Shown: in pieces, positions 16,222 to 25,445 of the stretch | Layout of the letters: the number at the start of each line of letters is the position of its first letter | How positions within the stretch are numbered: position 1 is the first letter of the stretch | NCBI GenBank assembly: GCA_902784065.1 | Contig: CACZTJ010000005.1 | Location: 1 to 45,072 of the forward strand | Origin: an uncultured Prevotellaceae bacterium | Lineage (GTDB): Bacteria > Bacteroidota > Bacteroidia > Bacteroidales > Bacteroidaceae | DNA length: 45,072 nucleotides | Direction: 5' to 3' | Made by a program: the position numbers and the translations under genes | The notes under the pieces: model-generated | The model's database searches: none | What the model was told of the DNA's origin: nothing | The model's input: only the letters and a program-made list of their open reading frames with translations

Positions 16222-17451
16222 ATGAAACATCTGCTCATCAGTCTCATCACACTGCTGCTGTCAACTACGGCTGCTGCAGGAAACAGGACCTACAGGCCTG
16301 AGGTGAAATCACTGCAGGCTGTGGTGAACCAAGACTGGCTATCGCCTGCGGTGATGCGACTCAAGGGGGATGATGTACTGCATATCGGCTTCGACGAGCT
16401 GTCGCACGACTATCACCGATACGTCTATCGTCTGGAACACTGCGAGGCAGACTGGAGCACTTCGGAAGGACTCTTCGAGACAGACTGGCTCGAGGGATTC
16501 AACAACAACGTGATTGACAACTATGAGCGCAGCATCAACACCACCGTACCTTACACCCACTACTGGCTACATATCCCTAACGACAGATGCCACCTGAAGA
16601 TGAGCGGCAACTACAGGCTGCATATAGCCGAAGACGGAGACGAGGAAGATATTGCCACCGTAGAGTTTATGGTGACGGAACAGTCGATGGGCCTGACAAT
16701 GAAGGTTTCAACAAACACCGACATCGACACCAACGAAAGTCACCAGCAAGTGACATTCGGACTGCAATACGGCAATCACCTGGTAACCAGTCCTGAGGAT
16801 CAGATCCAGACAGTGGTGATGCAGAATGCCCGTGAGGATACATGGCGTAGGAATGTACGCCCCAGTTATGTGAGTCAAAACGGACTGGAGTGGTTGCATA
16901 AGATGGAGCTGATCTTTGATGGCGGTAACGAATACCGTAAATTCGAGATCCTCGATCCCAGTCACCCGACGCTTGGCATTGAACATACCTTTTGGGACGG
17001 TACCAACTATCATGCACAGCCCTATATCAGTGAGCCCCGTATGAACTATATCTATGATGAGGATGCCAACGGTGCCTTCTATATCCGCAACAGCGACAAT
17101 CTGGATAACGATATCGCCAGCGACTATGTGTGGGTAAACTATCGTCTGAAGGCGCCACAGTTTCTGAAAGGACGTATCCTTATCAACGGACAATGGACAA
17201 CAGAAAAACCAAGTATCTACCTGATGGACTATGATGAGGCACAAGGACTATATACGGCCTCTATCCTGCAGAAACTGGGTTACTACTCCTATCAGTATCT
17301 CTGGCTGAAAGAGGATGGCACCACGCATCCCCTGCCCTCAGAAGGGAACTTCTATGAGACAGAGAACCGCTACCAGATACTGGTATATTTTAAAGGCACG
17401 GGAGAACGTACCTGGCGACTGACAGCCTACAGTCAGACCATCATAAACTAA
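16222..17451 (+). CDS. DUF5103 protein, type IX secretion plug-like
   Basis: A 409-residue exported protein (signal peptide about 1-19, ending AAA before G). Length and motifs match the DUF5103 family (PF17116). Members include the protein that plugs the SprA channel of the Bacteroidota type IX secretion system. Recognisable segments are the beta-rich YRLEHCEADW region near residue 70 and the C-terminal GNFYETENRYQILVYFKGTG. The assignment is from memory of the family. No other T9SS gene is in the window, so a working T9SS cannot be confirmed. It ends with a 4-bp overlap with the convergent regulator gene. Confidence 0.78.
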   Translation: MKHLLISLITLLLSTTAAAGNRTYRPEVKSLQAVVNQDWLSPAVMRLKGDDVLHIGFDELSHDYHRYVYRLEHCEADWSTSEGLFETDWLEGFNNNVIDNYERSINTTVPYTHYWLHIPNDRCHLKMSGNYRLHIAEDGDEEDIATVEFMVTEQSMGLTMKVSTNTDIDTNESHQQVTFGLQYGNHLVTSPEDQIQTVVMQNAREDTWRRNVRPSYVSQNGLEWLHKMELIFDGGNEYRKFEILDPSHPTLGIEHTFWDGTNYHAQPYISEPRMNYIYDEDANGAFYIRNSDNLDNDIASDYVWVNYRLKAPQFLKGRILINGQWTTEKPSIYLMDYDEAQGLYTASILQKLGYYSYQYLWLKEDGTTHPLPSEGNFYETENRYQILVYFKGTGERTWRLTAYSQTIIN

Positions 17452-19940
17452 CCTTTCTTATTCCTCCTGAATGGTGATTTCAGCTTGTGGCGCTTGCGGA
17501 ACTCCTCTGGCGTCACATGCATCTTCTGATAGAAGCAAGCCACGAAGAAGTTGGGTGATACAAAGCCCAGCTCATGCGTGATCTCCTCTATTCCCTTTTC
17601 TGTGTTCTGCAGCATATCGATACCCTTCTCCAACATGATTGAAAGGGCCATCGGACGCGGACTCTTATAGATATTCGACGTGATGAGCTTGTAGAAATCC
17701 TGAATCTCAATACCTGATACTTTTCCCAGATCACGCATTGTCAATGCTGACTCCGGCTTTGACATGACATAAGGCATCAGATGGATCATCATCTTGATAA
17801 ACTCAGGCTCCAATCCTACCTGTCCTTCATCATAACGTCCGTGAATCTCATCTAATGACGGCTCCAACAGTTCAGTACCACGAAGCGTACAACGCTCAGC
17901 GAAACGACGGATATTCTTCAGCAGAGGACGTTCCTGAGTGTCACGCAGGGTAAACATACGATCATTGCGCAGATAGTAATAGGCATTGAAGCCCACCAAG
18001 ACAAGCATGATCAGGATAAATAGCCAATACACACCCGTAGAGCGCCACCAAGGCTCATTCACGTTGATGGTCCAGAGATATGGGGTTGTCTCCCACTTAT
18101 TGGGATTCATGGAGGCCTGAATCTCAATGGTGTAGGAACCAGGGCGTAGAGCCATCAGTGGCAGGTGCAGACGACCACTGGTGTCCACAATCGCATTGGG
18201 TTCATAGCTGGAATAGATATGCCACTGTCCATCCAATCCGATGACACGTACACGGTAGTAGGTGTGCTGCGGACGGAAATAGTTCAGGCCAGAGAACACC
18301 AAAGTCAAAGAGTTCTGGTCGTAGTTCAGATCCACCTCATCTACACGGGTAATGGCCTTCTCAAGAATCACTTGTCCATCAACCTTTTCGCCGGCTTTCA
18401 CCTCGATACCGTTGACAAACAGCTTGATCAGTTTAGGATAGATCTCAAAATGCATCACCCCATTGACGGTATTCATCTCATGAGGATTGAAGGTCACCAT
18501 ATGATCTATCGACTGCATCACCACCATTCCGTCAGGTGTACAGGCAGCACCATTGTTGGCAAAGTTCTCATTGGGCACCAGATCATATTCATTATAACTG
18601 GTGACGTAATCAATATGTCCATTCTTGATCACCACACAAGAGATGCCATAGCTGGTGCCTACCCATATCTGGTGTTCCCGATCCTCCGTAATGGAGTGAA
18701 CCACATTATTCAACAAACCCTCATGACGGGTGATCACCTGTGGCAATTTGTCTGACTCATTGCGATAGAGTTGCAGGCCCTGACTTGTTCCGACCCATGT
18801 CCACCCGCGTGAATCACGGTATGCACAGTTTACTAATCGATCATGGAACGTGTTTACCGAGGTACGATACTTCTCCATGATGGAATAAAGCTCGCGTGAA
18901 CGGGGATCATCCCAGCTATAAGACTTGAAAGGTGCATTATACGGACGGGAATAGAGCAGTCCGCGACGCTCTGTGCCTGCCCACATACCTCCCTGTTTAT
19001 CAAAGGCTATCACATTGATATCCGTCTTCAGGATCTGACCATTCATCAACTTCAGTTCATCATAGAACCGCTTGGAGCCCGTTGTCGGATTATAGGTCAT
19101 ATAACCGAGTGAGGTGGCAATATAGAAGAGAGAATCCTTCTTGGCCATGTTATTCAAGTGATAATTCCCAGCCTGATGGATGATGGTCCATTCGCGTTTA
19201 TCTACCTCGAAACGTAAGAGCACCGCGTCGCGTTCACCATTGCGGATCTGATAGATATTGTTGCTATCGTTGAACAGGACGGAGGAGCTGCTATAGAGTG
19301 CTTTCATACTAGAATCATAGGCCAATAACTGGAACTGGAATTTACCTGTTTCAAGATCTTTTCCCTCAACCATACCATCTTCGTAGAACAGCAACAGCAA
19401 CCTGTCCTGGTAGGTCTCTAAGTCCTGCAGGTTCTTTCCGGCTCGAATGCGATAGGTCTTCTTGGATTCCACAGAATACAGGTCGTAGCCGTTCAACAGC
19501 CAGACGACACCATTATCACCTACAAACATATCGTCAACCGTCTTATGGAATCCGAATTTCAAGAACTCATCCCTGACAGAGTTCACAAATCTCTCTGTCG
19601 TCAGATTCACACAGGTAACACTATGCTTATTTTTGAGCCACAGGTGATGATACTTATCAAAATAGAGATGATTGTTGCCACGATAGAAATCCAACGGATA
19701 GATATTCTCTTCCTTCGGATCAATATAAGTAAAGTACTGTCCGTCGAAGAAATTGATCTGTCCCATCGTTGATGTCACCATGCGACCTGTTCTTGTACAT
19801 TTTATCGCCTGAGCACTATTATCTGCCAAACCATCTGAGGCATTGAAATAGTCAAACAGTCTGTCAGAACGGTCTGCCATCGCAGAAAGCGACAGCATCT
19901 GTAAGAGGCAGAGAAGCAGGTAGATCTTCGTTCGCAACAT
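17448..19940 (-). CDS. SusR-like transmembrane regulator with HTH and no kinase
   Basis: An 830-residue protein. A signal peptide (about 1-22) is followed by a long periplasmic part with beta-propeller 'Reg_prop'-like repeats (GMWAGTERRGLLYSR, WVGTSQGLQLYRN, IWVGTSYGISCVV) and a Y_Y_Y-like domain (about 545-630). One membrane segment (about 638-658) leads to a cytoplasmic AraC-type HTH (about 728-822: ITHELGFVSPNFFVACFYQK). There is no H box, ATP-binding domain or receiver, so it is not a hybrid two-component sensor. The layout is that of SusR, which senses sugar outside the membrane and binds DNA directly. It diverges from a GH13 gene, its likely target; maltose or an alpha-glucan fragment is the probable ligand. 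Confidence 0.85.
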   Translation of the reverse strand: MLRTKIYLLLCLLQMLSLSAMADRSDRLFDYFNASDGLADNSAQAIKCTRTGRMVTSTMGQINFFDGQYFTYIDPKEENIYPLDFYRGNNHLYFDKYHHLWLKNKHSVTCVNLTTERFVNSVRDEFLKFGFHKTVDDMFVGDNGVVWLLNGYDLYSVESKKTYRIRAGKNLQDLETYQDRLLLLFYEDGMVEGKDLETGKFQFQLLAYDSSMKALYSSSSVLFNDSNNIYQIRNGERDAVLLRFEVDKREWTIIHQAGNYHLNNMAKKDSLFYIATSLGYMTYNPTTGSKRFYDELKLMNGQILKTDINVIAFDKQGGMWAGTERRGLLYSRPYNAPFKSYSWDDPRSRELYSIMEKYRTSVNTFHDRLVNCAYRDSRGWTWVGTSQGLQLYRNESDKLPQVITRHEGLLNNVVHSITEDREHQIWVGTSYGISCVVIKNGHIDYVTSYNEYDLVPNENFANNGAACTPDGMVVMQSIDHMVTFNPHEMNTVNGVMHFEIYPKLIKLFVNGIEVKAGEKVDGQVILEKAITRVDEVDLNYDQNSLTLVFSGLNYFRPQHTYYRVRVIGLDGQWHIYSSYEPNAIVDTSGRLHLPLMALRPGSYTIEIQASMNPNKWETTPYLWTINVNEPWWRSTGVYWLFILIMLVLVGFNAYYYLRNDRMFTLRDTQERPLLKNIRRFAERCTLRGTELLEPSLDEIHGRYDEGQVGLEPEFIKMMIHLMPYVMSKPESALTMRDLGKVSGIEIQDFYKLITSNIYKSPRPMALSIMLEKGIDMLQNTEKGIEEITHELGFVSPNFFVACFYQKMHVTPEEFRKRHKLKSPFRRNKKG

Positions 19941-19984
19941 TATGATTAAATTCTATTGTTTCCTTATAAAGGATAAATCAGCCA

Positions 19985-20016
19985 CAAAAATACGAACTAT
20001 TTTGCAAATGAGCAAA
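19985..20016 (-). promoter_or_regulatory. Promoter of the SusR-like gene
   Basis: On the minus strand, TTTG (20016-20013) and TATTTTTG (19992-19985) are exactly 20 bp apart. The 5' UTR should be about 35-40 nt. Confidence 0.65.
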
Positions 20017-20052
20017 AAAAACAAGGAAAAAGTGGCACTACAAAGGATTTTC

Positions 20053-20083
20053 TTGGTTGATTCGAAGTATTTTATTATCTTTG
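20053..20083 (+). promoter_or_regulatory. Promoter of the GH13 gene
   Basis: The -7 box TATCTTTG is at 20076-20083. The upstream element is imperfect (TTGG at 20053-20056, 19 bp spacing), which suits a promoter needing an activator such as the divergent regulator. The stretch 20017-20075 would be the place to look for its binding site. Confidence 0.55.
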
Positions 20084-20129
20084 CACCCGGTAAAAGATAA
20101 ATTTCTTCAACAATAACTTATAATGACTT

Positions 20130-21887
20130 ATGAACACTAGACCATTAACTCTGTTTGTAGCTAGCATGATGATGGCACTCGCTTCGGCACAGACCATCAC
20201 CGGAAAATATGAAATCCCGCAGATGCCTGATTGGGCGAAGAATGCGGTATTCTATCAGATTTACCCACAGACATTCTGTGACTCTGACGGCGATGGTATC
20301 GGCGATATTCAGGGTATCATCAGTAAACTCGACTACGTGAAGAGTCTCGGTGTGGATGCCATCTGGTTTAATCCCTTCTTTGATTCCCCTTTCAATGATG
20401 CCGGCTATGACATCCGCGATTACTATAAGATTGCGCCACGCTATGGTACTAACGAAGATGCACGCCAACTCTTTGAGGAAGTTCATAAACGGGGAATGCA
20501 TGTGATCTTCGACTATGTAATCAGCTACACTGCCATCGACCATCCCTGGTTTATCGCATCGCAGAAACAGGAGGAAAACAAATATTCCAACTACTATATC
20601 TGGACAGAGACCAACTGGGTGGATCCCCCATTTGAGTTTGCAGGTCAGTTTGTGAAAGGCTACGGACAGCGTAACGGACAGTTTATGCGTAATTTCTACT
20701 GGTGTCAGCCTGCACTGAACTTCGGTTTCGCAAATCCCGATCCTGATCAGAAATGGCAGCTACCCACCAATCATCCTGATGTAATGGCGATGCGTGAGGA
20801 TTTGAAAGACGTGTTACGTTTCTGGATGGATATGGGTGCCGACGGCTTCCGTGCAGATATGGCTGGCGCACTGGTTAAGACACGTCGTGTAAGAGGTAAT
20901 GAACAGTTCTACAACACCAATGAGAATGAGACCAAGCTCTTCTGGCGAGAAATCCGTCAACTGCTTGAGAAGGAATACCCACACGGATTCATGGTAGCAG
21001 AATGGTCTTATCCTGCCGATGCACTCGACAATTGTTTCCATGTAGATTTCTTCCATTGGTTCAAAGGTTATAATGATCTGTTCCAGAAAGAGAGTTGGCG
21101 TATCCTCAACGGTGTGAGTGAGGGTAACAGTTATTTCGATGCAGAAGGTAAAGGTAGTGTTGCCGACTTCCTGAAGAGTTATATGGACCAGTATGAGAAG
21201 ACTGTCGGCAAAGGCTATATCAGTCTGCCGCTGGGTAATCACGACAATGCCCGTTTAGGAAATAAGCGTACTGACAAGGAACTGGAGATCATCTATGCCT
21301 TTGGTTTTACGATGCCAGGTGTACCTTTCTTATATTATGGTAATGAAATCGGAATGCGCCAGCTTCCTAAAGACTGGCCACAAGTAGAAGGTGCCTACCA
21401 ACCACGTAACGGTGCACGCACCCCTATGCAATGGAGTAATGACAAGAATCTCGGTTTCTCTACGGGTGATGCCGCCAATCTATATCTGCCTGTGGATCCT
21501 GCTCCAGATGCCCCTAACGTAGCAGTTCAGGAGAAGAATCCAAACTCATTGCTTAACAAGACACGGCGCCTCATCGCCTTACGTCATCATGAACCCGCAC
21601 TTGCCAATTATGCAGAGTTTGTGCCTGTCTATCCGAGTCAAGATACATCAGACCCCTACCCCTTCGTCTATGCACGTGCTGCTGGTAAGGATGTCGTGCT
21701 GGTGATGCTGAATCCAAGAGCAAAGGCTTCAGATGCCACCTTTAATATCAATGTAAAATTCAAGAAGACAAAGTTGCTTGCCGGCGACAATTTCAATATC
21801 ACCCATAAAAAGAATACAGGTAACATGACGATTCATATGCCCGCCACTTCGTATGCCATCGTGAAACTGCAGGGAGCAAGCTATTAA
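20130..21887 (+). CDS. Secreted GH13 alpha-glucosidase/amylase-type enzyme
   Basis: A 585-residue protein with a signal peptide (about 1-20, ending ASA), so periplasmic or cell-surface. The (beta/alpha)8 barrel begins FYQIYPQTFCDSDGDGIGDI. The catalytic triad is intact: nucleophile D243 (GFRADMAG), acid/base E291 (VAEWS) and D372 (GNHDN). It resembles the oligo-1,6-glucosidase/trehalulose-type branch. Two usually conserved spots differ: region I reads DYVISYT (128-134), lacking the common N-H pair, and region V reads QPALNFG rather than QPDLN. Substrate preference is therefore uncertain. It is divergent from the SusR-like gene, its likely regulator. Confidence 0.9.
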   Translation: MNTRPLTLFVASMMMALASAQTITGKYEIPQMPDWAKNAVFYQIYPQTFCDSDGDGIGDIQGIISKLDYVKSLGVDAIWFNPFFDSPFNDAGYDIRDYYKIAPRYGTNEDARQLFEEVHKRGMHVIFDYVISYTAIDHPWFIASQKQEENKYSNYYIWTETNWVDPPFEFAGQFVKGYGQRNGQFMRNFYWCQPALNFGFANPDPDQKWQLPTNHPDVMAMREDLKDVLRFWMDMGADGFRADMAGALVKTRRVRGNEQFYNTNENETKLFWREIRQLLEKEYPHGFMVAEWSYPADALDNCFHVDFFHWFKGYNDLFQKESWRILNGVSEGNSYFDAEGKGSVADFLKSYMDQYEKTVGKGYISLPLGNHDNARLGNKRTDKELEIIYAFGFTMPGVPFLYYGNEIGMRQLPKDWPQVEGAYQPRNGARTPMQWSNDKNLGFSTGDAANLYLPVDPAPDAPNVAVQEKNPNSLLNKTRRLIALRHHEPALANYAEFVPVYPSQDTSDPYPFVYARAAGKDVVLVMLNPRAKASDATFNINVKFKKTKLLAGDNFNITHKKNTGNMTIHMPATSYAIVKLQGASY

Positions 21888-21900
21888 ATAACAGCATGAC

Positions 21901-22248
21901 ATGAAAATGATGAGAAAACGACATATTGCATCGTGGTTGCTATTGGCAGTATTTCTGCCAATGCTGGTTTTCTCGTCGCTTCACGTACATGAAGAACATT
22001 CGGTAGCAACAGAAATAGCGTGTGCTGACTGTGTGCATCACAGCTGTCACGGGCACCTCACCCAGACGGCATCATGGGCACACGACTGTGTGCTCTGCCA
22101 ATTCCTGACGCTGACTATGTTGACAGCTGCTCTTATGGCTGTCACAGTATATATACATGTATGTAAGAAGCATCATGTCCAGCCTTCGATTGGTTACCAT
22201 ACCACCTGCTGTGGCATGATTGTTACCAGGGGACCTCCGTCGGTCTGA
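21901..22248 (+). CDS. His/Cys-rich small membrane protein, putative metal binding
   Basis: A 115-residue protein. An N-terminal hydrophobic segment (about 11-27) is followed by a His/Cys-rich loop: LHVHEEH, then CADCVHHSCHGH, then HDCVLCQF. A second hydrophobic segment (about 88-108) and a basic His-containing tail follow. Paired Cys-x-x-Cys and clustered His suggest binding of Zn, Cu or a similar metal in the periplasm. Similar short proteins occur before TonB-dependent receptors in Bacteroidota, as here (54 bp upstream). No family is claimed. It starts 14 bp after the GH13 stop, but its function links it to the receptor. Confidence 0.75.
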   Translation: MKMMRKRHIASWLLLAVFLPMLVFSSLHVHEEHSVATEIACADCVHHSCHGHLTQTASWAHDCVLCQFLTLTMLTAALMAVTVYIHVCKKHHVQPSIGYHTTCCGMIVTRGPPSV

Positions 22249-22301
22249 TACCCCCAGACATTTACATACAATAATCATATATACATTTTATCAATCACAG
22301 A

Positions 22302-24464
22302 ATGAAAAAAAGACATATCATTCTGCCATTGCTGTGTTTATGCACGGCAGTGGCAGCGCAAGATCACAAAACACATCATCATGAGGAAGATTCGACCGAC
22401 GTCTTCTTCCGCCATCTGAATCTGAACGAAATAACGGTAACTGGCGTGACTGGCGACACCAAACTGAAACATGCCACAGCTCCAGTAAGCATCGTAACAC
22501 CTCAAATTCTGAAGGCTACAGCCGCCACAAACATCATTGATGCTATCTCACACCAGCCTGGCGTCAGTGAACTGACAACAGGTGGAAGTATCTCTAAACC
22601 CATCATCCGAGGATTGGGTTATAACCGCGTGGTAGTGATGAGTGAAGGAGTGCGTCAGGAAGGTCAGCAATGGGGCGATGAGCACGGTGTAGAAGTTGAT
22701 GGAAGTAGTGTTTATAGTGTTGAGATATTGAAAGGACCTGCTTCACTCATGTATGGATCAGATGCTATGGCGGGAGTCGTTATCCTCCATGCACAGCCGA
22801 CGCTACCCGAAGGTGAGATACACGCGAATGTCAGCACAGAGTATCAGACCAACAACGGTCTCTTCAACTATAACCTCTCGATAGCTGGCAACCAGAAAGG
22901 CTTTGTGTGGGATGCCCACTACAGCGACAAGATGGCACATGCCTATAAGAACAAGTATGATGGTTATGTGCCTGGTTCGCAGTTCCGTGAACGGGCAGGT
23001 CGTCTGATGTTAGGTACCAATCAGTCTTGGGGACACTCACGACTCATTTGGACAGCCTACCATCTGACACCAAGTATCGTGGAAGGAGAACGTGATCCGG
23101 AGACGGGTGAACTCGAATGCAATTCTGATGACGTGAAGACCTATAGCAAGGCACTCCCCTTCCAACAGGTGAAGCACTACAAACTGGTATGGGATAATTC
23201 TCTGAACCTGTCATCAGGTTATCTCAAGGCTATCATCGGCTACCAGCAGAACCGCCGTCAGGAATTCGAGGAGAGTGCCGACGAGTATGGCATTTTCCTG
23301 AAGCTTCACACGCTGACCTACGATCTGCGTTACGTCACCAACGAGAACAATGGTTGGAAATTCTCCACGGGTATCGGTGGTATGTATCAGAAATCAGTGA
23401 ACGAGGGTGAAGAATACCTGATTCCTGATAGCCGCCTGTTTGATTTCGGCATTTATGCCACTGCCACAAAAACGCTTGGTGAGAAATGGACACTGAATGG
23501 AGGTGTACGCTATGACCATCGTCGATTACATGGCTATGAATTGATAGAAGATGGGGATTTACGTTTTACTGATTTCATACGCCGTTTCAATGGTTTGACG
23601 GGAAGCGTGGGAGCTGTCTGTAACATTAACGAGCATTTCAACCTCCGTCTGAATCTGGCACGCGGCTTCCGTACTCCCAATATCAGCGAACTGGCATCGA
23701 ATGGTGTACACGAAGGTTCTCTCCGTTATGAGATCGGTAATCAGAATCTTAAGGCGGAATATAGTCTTCAGGCCGATCTCGGACTCGACTTCAACTCGAA
23801 TTATGTATCGGCACAATTGGCTCTTTTTGCCAACCGCATCGACAACTATATCTTCACCCATCGTGTGCTTGAGGTCATCGATCCTGATTATCTCACCTAT
23901 GCCTATACACAGGGCGATGCCCGTCTGTTAGGCTTCGAGGCAGGTATCGATTTCCATCCCATCCACTCGATCCATTTCTCCAACACTTTCTCGTATGTCA
24001 ATGCCCAGCAGTTGCATGCGAGTGACGATACGAAGTATCTCCCCTTCACCCCTGCCCCTCACTGGACATCGGAACTGAAATGGGAGCTTTTCCATCATTC
24101 GCACAACACGGTGAATCATCATCACACCTCAGATGCAGCCCATCGTTCACCGCTCAACAACCTCTACTTCGCCGTAGGACTTGACTGTTATATGAAGCAG
24201 TCGAACATCTACAGTGCTGACGACACAGAGACGGAGACACCAGGTTATGCACTGCTTTCGCTCTCGGCAGGTACTGACATTCAGGTGAAGGGTAAAAAAA
24301 TTGCCGAACTCTATATCACTGCCGACAACCTGCTCGACAAGGCTTACCAAAACCACCTGAGCCGTCTGAAATATACCGATATTAATGTTGTCACAGGGCG
24401 TCAAGGTGTCTTTAACATGGGACGTAACATCACATTCAAGCTCGTCATACCTATTCGTATGTAA
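22302..24464 (+). CDS. TonB-dependent outer-membrane receptor, probably for metal
   Basis: A 720-residue receptor. A signal peptide (about 1-19) is followed by a His-rich stretch (THHHEEDS), the plug domain (about 40-165, with KPIIRGLGYNRVVVMSEGVR and SVEILKGPASLMYGSDAMAG) and a beta-barrel ending in an aromatic/hydrophobic strand. A second His-rich loop (about 600-620, HHSHNTVNHHH) lies in the barrel. There is no SusC-type N-terminal extension and no SusD partner, so glycan uptake is unlikely. The layout resembles ZnuD-like zinc or copper/haem receptors, and the upstream His/Cys protein supports metal. The exact ligand is unknown. Confidence 0.88.
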   Translation: MKKRHIILPLLCLCTAVAAQDHKTHHHEEDSTDVFFRHLNLNEITVTGVTGDTKLKHATAPVSIVTPQILKATAATNIIDAISHQPGVSELTTGGSISKPIIRGLGYNRVVVMSEGVRQEGQQWGDEHGVEVDGSSVYSVEILKGPASLMYGSDAMAGVVILHAQPTLPEGEIHANVSTEYQTNNGLFNYNLSIAGNQKGFVWDAHYSDKMAHAYKNKYDGYVPGSQFRERAGRLMLGTNQSWGHSRLIWTAYHLTPSIVEGERDPETGELECNSDDVKTYSKALPFQQVKHYKLVWDNSLNLSSGYLKAIIGYQQNRRQEFEESADEYGIFLKLHTLTYDLRYVTNENNGWKFSTGIGGMYQKSVNEGEEYLIPDSRLFDFGIYATATKTLGEKWTLNGGVRYDHRRLHGYELIEDGDLRFTDFIRRFNGLTGSVGAVCNINEHFNLRLNLARGFRTPNISELASNGVHEGSLRYEIGNQNLKAEYSLQADLGLDFNSNYVSAQLALFANRIDNYIFTHRVLEVIDPDYLTYAYTQGDARLLGFEAGIDFHPIHSIHFSNTFSYVNAQQLHASDDTKYLPFTPAPHWTSELKWELFHHSHNTVNHHHTSDAAHRSPLNNLYFAVGLDCYMKQSNIYSADDTETETPGYALLSLSAGTDIQVKGKKIAELYITADNLLDKAYQNHLSRLKYTDINVVTGRQGVFNMGRNITFKLVIPIRM

Positions 24465-24482
24465 TAAATAATCTTAATTCTC

Positions 24483-24520
24483 ATAGTGATTATTACTGAT
24501 TTTTCGGTAATAATCACTAT
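24483..24520. promoter_or_regulatory. Perfect 14-bp palindrome at the patatin promoter
   Basis: ATAGTGATTATTAC (24483-24496) and GTAATAATCACTAT (24507-24520) form a perfect inverted repeat with a 10-bp spacer. The right half overlaps the -7 box TATCTTTG (24518-24525) of the patatin gene. No U run follows, so an operator is more likely than a terminator. Its right half recurs at the promoter near 43125-43144. Confidence 0.6.
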
Positions 24521-24548
24521 CTTTGCAAAATAATTAACGTGTTTGCTC

Positions 24549-25445
24549 ATGACAGACGATACTAAGAAGCCGAATGTAGCACTGGCGCTATCCAGTGGTG
24601 GTGCCAGAGGATTAGCACACATAGGAGTCATTGCAGAACTGGAGGCAAGGGGCTATCGGATCAGCTCTATTGCAGGTTGCTCAATGGGTGCTCTCATCGG
24701 AGGTGTATATGCTGCAGGAAAGTTGAATGAGTTTCGTGAGTGGATGAAAACCATGGATAGGAAGAAGATGCTGGAGCTGACAGACTTCTCGCTATCGATC
24801 AATCATATTGTTAAAGGAAAGCGTATCATTGAGGCCATCATGGAGTTTGTGCCTGATATGGCCATAGAGGATTTGCCGATACCTTATTGTGCCATAGCAA
24901 CAGATTTGATATCAGGTAAGGAAGTCGTGTTCAATAAAGGCAGTTTGTTTGAGGCTATCCGAGCCAGCATTTCCCTCCCATCCTTCTACGAACCTGTGCA
25001 TCGTGACGATATGCTTCTGATAGACGGTGGCGTCATAAACCCCATTCCCCTGAATCGCGTTAAAAGACAGCCAGGAGATATCCTGGTGGGAGTCGATGTG
25101 AGCGGACATGATTACAAATCCCAATGGGAAGAGATGCGCAGACTGACAGAGCGGCAGAAGAAGACCGACAAGTCGCTGAAAGCCAGGATCCTCGACAAGT
25201 TGATACCTGACAACATCGGATTCAACTATTATACACTTCTGTCCCGTACCAGTTCGCTGATGATCCATCAGAACTCTATACTGATGGCAAAACTGATCAA
25301 GCCTGAGATCCTTATTGATATTCTGATGAGCCGATTTGACGGGTTCGATTACGACAAATCCGAGAAAATCATTAACATCGGCCGACAAAAGGCTTCGAAT
25401 GTCATCAGTAAATATGAAAGCAGTTTAGTCGATCCCAGTATTTAG
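24549..25445 (+). CDS. Patatin-like phospholipase
   Basis: A 298-residue patatin-family acyl hydrolase with a Ser-Asp dyad. The oxyanion motif SSGGARGLAH is at 15-24, nucleophile S45 is in GCSMG, and D159 is in IDGGVINP. No signal peptide is evident, so it is probably cytosolic or membrane-associated, like RssA/YlbK-type proteins. ATG 24549 is chosen because an in-frame TTG at 24543 adds only two residues. The -7 box is at 24518-24525 and a palindrome overlaps it. The gene ends in a 4-bp overlap with the convergent RND pump gene. The substrate is unknown. Confidence 0.92.
   Translation: MTDDTKKPNVALALSSGGARGLAHIGVIAELEARGYRISSIAGCSMGALIGGVYAAGKLNEFREWMKTMDRKKMLELTDFSLSINHIVKGKRIIEAIMEFVPDMAIEDLPIPYCAIATDLISGKEVVFNKGSLFEAIRASISLPSFYEPVHRDDMLLIDGGVINPIPLNRVKRQPGDILVGVDVSGHDYKSQWEEMRRLTERQKKTDKSLKARILDKLIPDNIGFNYYTLLSRTSSLMIHQNSILMAKLIKPEILIDILMSRFDGFDYDKSEKIINIGRQKASNVISKYESSLVDPSI

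Noticed and set aside
16222-17451. Evidence for a complete type IX secretion system
   Set aside because: Only a plug-like protein is seen. No core component is in the window, so no system is claimed.
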